Source of the DNA: an uncultured Desulfovibrio sp.
Lineage (GTDB): Bacteria > Desulfobacterota > Desulfovibrionia > Desulfovibrionales > Desulfovibrionaceae
Length of the DNA: 61,484 nt
Assembly (NCBI RefSeq): GCF_944324935.1
Contig: NZ_CALUYG010000011.1
Location: 1 to 61,484 of the forward strand
Direction of reading: 5' to 3'
Under the pieces are notes generated by a model that saw only the letters and a program-made list of their open reading frames with translations, ran no database searches and was not told the origin of the DNA. A program made the position numbers and the translations under genes. This document shows positions 55,349 through 61,484 of the stretch, piece after piece. How positions within the stretch are numbered: the stretch's first letter is position 1; every line of letters begins with the position of its first letter.

Positions 55349-57304
55349 TCAGGGGAGCATGTTGAGGGGGACGCGATAGACCCAGTCGCCGGCGTTGGGC
55401 TGTCCGAAGCTTTCCCAGTTGGCGCGGTCGCGGTCGTATTCTTCGTAGCGGGCCAGCCGGGACTTGAGGCGGTTGATGAAGGCGGTCTGTTCGCCGATGC
55501 TCATGCGGTACCAGTCCTCTTCGCGCAGCAGCATGATGTCGCTCTTGTAGGGCAGGCCTTCCAGGAATTCGGCAAGGACGCCCAGTTCGGCGAGGCTTTT
55601 GCCCTGGGTGGGCAGGTTGGGGTCGCGGGCCATCTGGGCGGAGGCGGAGAGGATGCCCCGGAAGAAGTCGCGCGAGTCGGTCTTTTTGGTGCGTTCGGCG
55701 TTGTCGATGATGGTCTTGAGCTGGGTGCTCAGGTCGTTGAGCTGGTTTTTGGTCAGCAGCACGGCCACGTCCACGGTGGGGGTCTGGTTGCCCCGGGCCA
55801 GTTTGGCGAGATCCATGTCCGCCATCCAGGAGTTGACGACGCTGGGGGCCTGATTCTGCCGGCGTGCGCCGAGGTACTGCAACTGCATGGCGTAGCCGAG
55901 GGTGGCGGCGAGCTGGCGCGCCTGGTCTTCGGGGGTCTGCGCCGGGGCTTCGTCCTTGGGGCGGGTCATTATCTTGCCGGCGGCGGTATTCTTGACCATG
56001 CTGACCATGCCCTGCGCCAGCGTGGCGGCCACGGCGCCGAACTGGCGTGCGCCGGTGGCGGCATCCGGGGCATTGATGACCTGATAATTGCTGCGATCGC
56101 CGGAGAGGCGGCTCAGGGTGCGGTAGCTCTGCTCGGCGTAGGCATGGTTTGTGGAGCCGCCGGGGCTCTTGATGTGCAGGACGGTGATCCATATGCCTTT
56201 CTGGCGGGCGAGGTCGTTCATCTCCGCCGGGCCGAGCAGGACGGAGGCGTACGGGTCGCCGCCGCGCAGGGGGCCGGCATCGCTGATGAGCAGGATGAGG
56301 CGGGAGGAGTAGTTGCCCCAGCTCAGTTTTTCCACGGCGTCATAAACGCCGGCAAGGGAGTCCTCGTTGAAGTCGTGACTGGAGACGGAAGCCTGCTGCA
56401 CGGCGGCCAGACGGCTTTCCAGCGCGGCCCGATCCTTTGCCGTGGCAAAGTCGCTGACCACGGTGCTCGTGTACTCCAGCCCGGGGGTGGCGGCGGTGCT
56501 GCTGCGGAAGGCCACCACGGCAAAGCCCACGTTGTCGGTCATCTTTTCCTTTTCGAGCTGATCGTAGATGCGGCGCACCACGTCGCGGCTCTGGTCGATG
56601 TAGGGCTTCATGGAGATGGAGGTATCCATCACCAGGGCTATGCCGGTCTTGGGCGGCCCGTCGGGGGCCTGCGCCGTGCCGGAACCGGGATCGATGGAGG
56701 CCACATTGAGGAATTTCACGTCGTCAAAGGGCTCGCTCATGCCGAGGATGGGCATGAGGTAAAAGCGCTTCTCGTCCACCGCGCCCTGGGCTTCGGCGGG
56801 CTCGCTGGCCAGCACGGGGGAGCTTTCGTCCATCTTGCCGGCTGCCGCCCGCGTCAGCAGGCTTGCGAGCTGCTTTTCCATGTCGTTGGCGGAGCAGAGG
56901 GTCTTGAGGGCGTTTTCCGTCTTGAAGAAAAGGACGGGATCACGGCCGGCGCGCGGCGCGAAGAGCAGGGTAAGGGACTGGTTCCAGGCGGTGGATCTGG
57001 CCTCTTCCAGCCAGCCTTGCGGTTCGGCGAGCCCCGTGCCCACGCGCAGCCAGCCGTTGGCGCGCTCGTAGACGTAGAAGACCGTAAAGGGGACGACCTT
57101 GTCCGTGACCACGGCGGAGGCGGCGTCGGCGCTCTGGCGCAGCACTGCGCCGGGATGGCTGATGACGCGCTGGTAAAGGCTTTTCTTGCCTTCCTGCAGC
57201 AAGGGGGCGGCTTCGCCCGGCAGGGGGCTGGTCAGACAGCACAGCAGGGCGGCCAGGAGCAGCATGCCTCGCAGCAGGCATGGCCGAAGGGGACGGGAAA
57301 ACAT
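55349..57304 (-). CDS. Secreted vWA-domain protein with an SH3-like N-terminus
   Basis: 651 aa. Signal peptide to about residue 32. Residues 45-100 look like a bacterial SH3 domain (AVLRQSADAAS...WLRVGTGLAEPQGWL). The vWA domain starts near 220 with the complete MIDAS motif MDTSISM, then a T and a D later, typical for metal-dependent protein binding. The C-terminal part is helical. It resembles the extracytoplasmic vWA part of PpkA-type proteins without a kinase domain. AGGAGG is six bases before the start. Eleven bases after the Sel1-type gene. Confidence 0.8.
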   Translation of the reverse strand: MFSRPLRPCLLRGMLLLAALLCCLTSPLPGEAAPLLQEGKKSLYQRVISHPGAVLRQSADAASAVVTDKVVPFTVFYVYERANGWLRVGTGLAEPQGWLEEARSTAWNQSLTLLFAPRAGRDPVLFFKTENALKTLCSANDMEKQLASLLTRAAAGKMDESSPVLASEPAEAQGAVDEKRFYLMPILGMSEPFDDVKFLNVASIDPGSGTAQAPDGPPKTGIALVMDTSISMKPYIDQSRDVVRRIYDQLEKEKMTDNVGFAVVAFRSSTAATPGLEYTSTVVSDFATAKDRAALESRLAAVQQASVSSHDFNEDSLAGVYDAVEKLSWGNYSSRLILLISDAGPLRGGDPYASVLLGPAEMNDLARQKGIWITVLHIKSPGGSTNHAYAEQSYRTLSRLSGDRSNYQVINAPDAATGARQFGAVAATLAQGMVSMVKNTAAGKIMTRPKDEAPAQTPEDQARQLAATLGYAMQLQYLGARRQNQAPSVVNSWMADMDLAKLARGNQTPTVDVAVLLTKNQLNDLSTQLKTIIDNAERTKKTDSRDFFRGILSASAQMARDPNLPTQGKSLAELGVLAEFLEGLPYKSDIMLLREEDWYRMSIGEQTAFINRLKSRLARYEEYDRDRANWESFGQPNAGDWVYRVPLNMLP

Positions 57305-57314
57305 GACGGACCTC

Positions 57315-58358
57315 CTATTTCCAGCTCTGGAGCAGCATCCTGGCTTCCATATCGCCCTTGCCGGCCTCGGCTTCCACATGGGCGCGCAGGGTCTTCAGGG
57401 ACGCGTCGGCCTGGGCCACGCCCGCGGCTTTCGCCTTCTCGTACCATTGACGGGCCAGGGACATGTCCACGGGGATGCTGCCGCGCGGCAGGCCGGCGGT
57501 GGGATCATAGAACTGTCCCACCAGCCACATGGCCTCGGCATTGCCTTTCTGGGCGGCATCCTCCAGCAGGAGGAAGGCCGCGTCCGAATCTTCCGGGCTG
57601 GCCTCGGGCGTACGCAGGGGTTTGGCCAGGGCCAGACTGCCCGCCGGATCCGCCGCGCCGCGCAGATGCTTTCGGGCGGTCTCCAGGGCGGTCGGCGCGG
57701 GAGCCGCCCGCGGAACCGGGGCGCTTTCCGTTTGGGCGGGTACGGGCGGGACAGGCGCGGCCGGGCGCTGATGCACGAGGAAATACCATGCCGCCGCGCC
57801 CGCGACGGCCAGCAGGAGCAGCAGCAGAAGGAGGACGGGCAGCAGGCGGCTTTTGGGTTCTGGCGGTATCTCCTGCACGGGGAGGGGCTGCGGATCGGTT
57901 TCGGGCGCGGGCTGCGGCGCGGGCTCAGGTGCGGGGAGGGGATCGGGCTCGGGGGCCGGGGCGGGGGCCGGTTCCGGTTCGGGGGCCGGCGCGCTGACGG
58001 GAGGAGAGGGGGGCATGCCCGGCATGGCGCCGCCGTTCTCGTGCTCGCGACTGTAGACGAGCTGCTGTATCTCCAGACCGAAGCGCTGGCCGTCCACGCC
58101 GATCTGGTAGGCGGACAGGGCATCGAGCTGATCGACCACGGCCGGGCCGACGCGCAGGCGCGCGCAGCCGTTGGCGCTGTCCACGGCATCGGGCGCAAGG
58201 GGGTATTCGCTTTCCTGCCAGCCTGAGGCGGCAAGGTATTTCATGTCGCTGCCGCGCCGCAGGGTAAAGGCGGTGCCGTTCACGGCGGGGCAGCCTTCCA
58301 GCAGGATGCAGGCATGGCCCGGGCCACGCTGCGGATCAGGGGAGATGACGGCTTTCAT
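57315..58358 (-). CDS. Membrane protein with Pro-rich linker and Sel1-like repeat
   Basis: 347 aa. N-terminal 100 residues (ILLEGCPAVNGTAFTLRRG) form a beta-rich cytosolic domain; a Pro/Ala/Glu linker (115-170), one membrane helix (LLPVLLLLLLLLAVAGAAAW), then a C-terminal Sel1/TPR-type repeat (NAEAMWLVGQFYDPTAG, ARQWYEKAKAAGV). It probably spans the inner membrane and connects cytosolic and periplasmic partners. Ribosome binding site at ATG 58358 is weak. Same operon as vWA and SrfC genes. Confidence 0.72.
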   Translation of the reverse strand: MKAVISPDPQRGPGHACILLEGCPAVNGTAFTLRRGSDMKYLAASGWQESEYPLAPDAVDSANGCARLRVGPAVVDQLDALSAYQIGVDGQRFGLEIQQLVYSREHENGGAMPGMPPSPPVSAPAPEPEPAPAPAPEPDPLPAPEPAPQPAPETDPQPLPVQEIPPEPKSRLLPVLLLLLLLLAVAGAAAWYFLVHQRPAAPVPPVPAQTESAPVPRAAPAPTALETARKHLRGAADPAGSLALAKPLRTPEASPEDSDAAFLLLEDAAQKGNAEAMWLVGQFYDPTAGLPRGSIPVDMSLARQWYEKAKAAGVAQADASLKTLRAHVEAEAGKGDMEARMLLQSWK

Positions 58359-58492
58359 GCGTATTTCCGTGCAAAGGAGGTTGTTGCTGCCGGTCGGACG
58401 ACCGTCCGGCGCTGCCGGGGCGCGGCGGCGGGGCGGAGTTTTCCGGCAACAGGAATGGCGGGAAACGAGCGGCCTGTCTGCGGCATGACGGT

Positions 58493-61117
58493 CTACCGGA
58501 AGGCGGCCAGGATGTCGCGCAGACGGTCGTTTTGCCGCGGATCGCGTACCTGCTGGCCGTCAAAGTCCACATTGGCGACCACGCTCCAGGCCAGGGCCCG
58601 CATCCAGTCCGTATACCACTGCCGGTCATAGGGCGCTTCCTGTTCGCCGATGACCGGTTCCGCCGGGGGCTCGGCGGGCGGCGTGAAGAGCTCCGAGCTC
58701 TTGCCGCTGAAAAGGATGGTGCGCCCGGCGGCGTCCTTTTTGCGCGGGTCGAAGCCGAGCCAGTCCACAAAGGCGTTGATGGCGTCCGCCGCCAGACTGA
58801 CCTGTCGCCAGATGAGGCGCTCGCGGGACATGTTGGCGTAGGCCCCGCAGCGGCGCAGCTCCTGTTCCAGCGCGTCACGCAGGCCGAGACGCTGGGCCGC
58901 CAGCAAAAGTTCGCTGATGAGCTGTTCGAACCCGCGTGAGGGCAGGCCGCCGAAATGATTGCGGGCCTCGGCGCTGCCCGCCAGATTGTGGAGCTGCTCG
59001 ATCCAGTAGTCAAAGACCATGTCCGTGAGCGCTCCGGCGGCATCGCGGGGGAGGGGAGGTTCGTCGGCTGCGGCGGCCGGGGCGGGGGGGGCGGCCTCGT
59101 CCCCGAAGATGTCGGAAAAGATGTCGTCGGCGGACACGTCGTCGGCCACGCTGACGGCCACGCCGGCTTCCGGCGTCCGGGAGGCGGCCTGCCGCTGCCG
59201 CAGCCAGAGGTCATAGAGGTCGTGGTCCCTGACCTGGAGGCGGCAGAGCAGTTCGCCGAAGAGGTGACGCCGGGTGACGCCGGTCACCAGCATGACCAGC
59301 TCGCGGGAAAGCAGCTCCTTTTGTCGGCGCAGTTCCTCGCGGTCGTCCGTCTGGTAGAAGGGTTCCAGGCGGGTGCGGACCTGTTCGCGCTTTTCGCCGG
59401 CGATGACTTCGATCTGCTGCCGCTTGAGTTCGGGATTGCAGAGGGGGCGCAGGCTTTCCCGCAGCAGGGCCACGCCGCCGTCGTTGAGGGTCATGGCGGC
59501 ATTCCAGACGGCGTCGGGCCGGGCCACATGGCGCAGCACCAGTTCCGAGTTCAGGAAGGCCTGGCGGACCTCTTCCACATAGGCCGCCTGTTCGGGGCGT
59601 ACTCCGGTCTCCCGCCCGTTTGCGTCAAAGTTGAAGATGGCGTCACAGCGGAAATTGGGATTGCGCAGCAGGTAGATATTGTTGAAGGGATGCGTGCCGT
59701 CCCAGTTGACGGGCCAGTCGTGCTGCTTGCCGAAGAAGTCGAGGAGCGAGGATTGCAGGCGCGTGTCCCAGCGTTTTTCCACCGAGGGCGTGCCCGCCTT
59801 CTTCTCGAATTCCATGTCCATCTTGGAGAGGACGAAGAAAAGGGAGGTGGGCTTGCCCGCGCGGGAGCGCGGGTCCTCGCCGTGGGTGGAGCAGATCCAT
59901 TCGTAGACGGCGCGCGGCAGGTCCTGCACTTCCTGATTGCTGGGGCCGATGCACAGCAGCATGCTGGTAAGTTCGCGCTCTTCGCAATAGCGCTCGAACA
60001 GATAGGCCACCTTGCCGCGCAGGAAAAGATTTTCCAGCGTGCCGGGGCGGTCCAGCTCGCCCTCCAGATTTTCCAGCTTGAGGCGCGAGCGGTAGCCCGG
60101 AAAGTCCAGCAGGTCCGTATGATCGAAGAGAGGGTCCGGCTTCTCCCGCATGTAGATACTGATCTCGGCCGTGAGCGCGGCCACCACCGCACGCGGCAGA
60201 TTGGCGCTTTTGCCGTCCCTGCCCCGGATGGTGAGGCGGTCGGCCTGAGCGTCTCCGGTGAGCCCCCGCAGCACGGCCACGTCGATGATGCTCGTCTCGC
60301 GCGGGATGAGTCCGTCCAGCGGGCAGTCGGCCTCGGCGGGATTGCCGAGGGCCTGCAAGGCGCCGCACAGGGTGAGGTAGAGATGCCGGAAGGCCGGCAC
60401 GCCATTCCAGATAAGGCTGAAAAGCGCGGCGCGTCCCTCAAGGTCAAGACGCGGGGCAAGCTCCATCGCCTTGTTCCAGTAGCCTTTTTGCAGCATCTGC
60501 ACGCGCGGCCGGGAAAGGAAGTTCTTGTTGACGTAGTCGCGCAGCTCTTCCACATCATCGCTGCTGACGGCGGACGGGGCGCTGCCGCCGGCCTTCTCCA
60601 GCTCGGCCAGCGCGGCCAGCAGCGGCTCCATCTCCGGGGCTTCCTTGTGTTCGCAGTCGGCATAATAGGTATTGGCCAGCACGCGCGCCACGTCCATTTC
60701 CGTCAGAAGGCGCAGACGGATGGGATGTTCTTGCGTCAACCCCTGCGGCGGCGTGGTGGTGAAGCGGGTGACGAGCCCCGTGGATTCCTTGCCGCCCTCA
60801 GGATTGATCTCGGTAAGGAAATCCCGCTGATCGCCGCAGAAGTCGGCCAGCAGACTGCCGGAAGCATCCCGCGCCAGCGCGGAGATGAGATAGGACTTGC
60901 CCGACTGGCTGGGCCCGAAAACACCGGCGCACATCTTGCGCCGGGCGGCATGCTCGCATCTGGCGAAAAAGCGCGCCGCGTGCCGCATGTCCTTTTGCAG
61001 ACTGTTGCTCTCGTTGCCCACCAGTTCCGCATTGTCGGCGATCCATGCGCCCGCCTTGCGGCATTCCTCCGCCAGCGCGCGGCAGCGTTGCGCCAGTTCC
61101 AGATCCTGCTCTTGCAT
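58493..61117 (-). CDS. SrfC-like putative GTPase
   Basis: 874 aa. Matches the virulence factor SrfC family: a long helical N-terminus and central GTPase-like core. G1/P-loop GPSQSGKS spans residues 68-75, a G3-type DFPG lies near 337 and a G4-type SKMD near 431, so it should bind nucleotide, probably GTP. The last 350 residues are helical with an Ala/Pro-rich acidic loop. SrfC is usually next to srfA and srfB; the genes downstream here are a Sel1/vWA/ABC set. GAGG precedes the start. Confidence 0.78.
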   Translation of the reverse strand: MQEQDLELAQRCRALAEECRKAGAWIADNAELVGNESNSLQKDMRHAARFFARCEHAARRKMCAGVFGPSQSGKSYLISALARDASGSLLADFCGDQRDFLTEINPEGGKESTGLVTRFTTTPPQGLTQEHPIRLRLLTEMDVARVLANTYYADCEHKEAPEMEPLLAALAELEKAGGSAPSAVSSDDVEELRDYVNKNFLSRPRVQMLQKGYWNKAMELAPRLDLEGRAALFSLIWNGVPAFRHLYLTLCGALQALGNPAEADCPLDGLIPRETSIIDVAVLRGLTGDAQADRLTIRGRDGKSANLPRAVVAALTAEISIYMREKPDPLFDHTDLLDFPGYRSRLKLENLEGELDRPGTLENLFLRGKVAYLFERYCEERELTSMLLCIGPSNQEVQDLPRAVYEWICSTHGEDPRSRAGKPTSLFFVLSKMDMEFEKKAGTPSVEKRWDTRLQSSLLDFFGKQHDWPVNWDGTHPFNNIYLLRNPNFRCDAIFNFDANGRETGVRPEQAAYVEEVRQAFLNSELVLRHVARPDAVWNAAMTLNDGGVALLRESLRPLCNPELKRQQIEVIAGEKREQVRTRLEPFYQTDDREELRRQKELLSRELVMLVTGVTRRHLFGELLCRLQVRDHDLYDLWLRQRQAASRTPEAGVAVSVADDVSADDIFSDIFGDEAAPPAPAAAADEPPLPRDAAGALTDMVFDYWIEQLHNLAGSAEARNHFGGLPSRGFEQLISELLLAAQRLGLRDALEQELRRCGAYANMSRERLIWRQVSLAADAINAFVDWLGFDPRKKDAAGRTILFSGKSSELFTPPAEPPAEPVIGEQEAPYDRQWYTDWMRALAWSVVANVDFDGQQVRDPRQNDRLRDILAAFR

Positions 61118-61252
61118 AGTCGTCCTCGTGAAAAAACGCCGGGACGCCTCCGGCCCCTCCGGCAGTTACGGCGAACCCTTCAAGCATGCCAGACTTGCGC
61201 CCGGAGGTCGAGCGGAAATGCTTCTCCGACCCGACGCCGCTGTCCATGCCGT

Positions 61253-61276
61253 CATGCCACGGCATTGCGTGGCATG
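61253..61276. repeat. Inverted repeat upstream of the SrfC-like gene
   Basis: Arms CATGCCACG (61253-61261) and its complement (61268-61276) with a 6-base loop. It may be a terminator for the gene at the window edge or a regulatory site for the SrfC operon. Confidence 0.45.
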
Positions 61277-61395
61277 GCGCGACGGGGGGAAGGGCGTTAC
61301 GCTCCCTCCTCAAAAAACGTAATGCGTTCCGTCCCTGACGATAGCCTTGACGCCATCTGGTCGGCAACGCTGGCCGCGCGGACAGCGAGCCGTCA

Positions 61396-61484
61396 TCACT
61401 TCAGATGCTTTCGTATGTATTGATCAGCCATTTTTTCGGTAGCATTGATGAAGCCAGCGGGTTCGCCGTGGAAATAGTAGCTGA
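61396..61484 (-). CDS. Partial CDS at the window edge, C-terminus only
   Basis: The minus-strand frame reads YYFHGEPAGFINATEKMAD...YIRKHLK then TGA; 28 residues are visible and look protein-like, unlike the other two frames. The family cannot be named from this. It would lie upstream of the SrfC-like gene, possibly in the same operon. Confidence 0.5.
   Translation of the reverse strand, partial: SYYFHGEPAGFINATEKMADQYIRKHLK

Noticed and set aside
54470-57997. 1175-codon plus-strand open frame
   Set aside because: Antisense to the ABC ATPase, vWA and Sel1 genes; low-complexity Gly/Arg/His translation without domains or ribosome binding site; typical of high-GC DNA.
58955-61423. 822-codon plus-strand open frame
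   Set aside because: Antisense of the SrfC-like gene; the reverse strand has recognisable motifs, this one does not.

Overview
The window is GC-rich chromosomal DNA that looks like a sulfate-reducing deltaproteobacterium of the Desulfovibrio group. The signs are LL-diaminopimelate aminotransferase beside dapF, a fliF-fliG-fliH-fliI flagellar block behind a sigma-54 promoter, DUF134 and HMA2-type metal genes, and dense intergenic palindromes. No 16S rRNA or single-copy marker is present, so the genus is inferred from gene content and style.

Layout. 0.8-4 kb: gdhA, then a small metal-linked cluster (DUF134 regulator, HMA2-like protein, His/Gly-rich protein) sharing one palindromic operator. 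4.6-11.7 kb: a surface-polymer locus resembling lic/teichoic genes: a fused cytidylyltransferase-choline kinase, a CDP-glycerol glycerophosphotransferase-like protein, a YidC-like domain fused to a phosphotransferase, and a DMT permease. 11.7-17.7 kb: 5'-nucleotidase, dapF-dapL, a radical SAM protein and a GNAT acetyltransferase. 18-20.7 kb: two paralogous acyltransferase-like proteins, one fused to a TraB/GumN domain. 20.9-27 kb: the flagellar operon (minus strand), with a 73-aa gene between fliG and fliF that mimics the FliF tail.

27.3-42 kb: secondary alcohol dehydrogenase, DUF1653, McrBC type IV restriction, tRNA-Lys, DsbD, tRNA-Val and tRNA-Asp, then a type I restriction-modification operon (hsdM, an unrecognised 67-aa Cys-rich ORF, hsdS, hsdR) with an AT-rich, probably imported hsdS portion. 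42-45 kb: a tandem duplication of a secreted-protein gene plus tRNA-Leu(GAG); the second protein gene has lost its 5' end. 45-51 kb: DUF1786, phenylacetate-CoA ligase, DUF456, trmJ, a membrane-protein gene with a one-base deficit in an A-tract just after its start, and a 3-hydroxyisobutyrate dehydrogenase-like gene. 51.4 kb to the end (minus strand): a SrfC-like GTPase, a Sel1/Pro-rich membrane protein, a vWA/SH3-type protein, an ABC transporter and a formylglycine-generating-enzyme-like protein, apparently one envelope-associated system.

The best candidates for undescribed biology are the YidC-phosphotransferase fusion in a phosphocholine-like locus, the small gene inside the type I RM operon, the FliF-tail mimic, and the SrfC/vWA/ABC/FGE cluster. 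Two families of intergenic palindromes, sometimes nested in each other, are scattered through the window.
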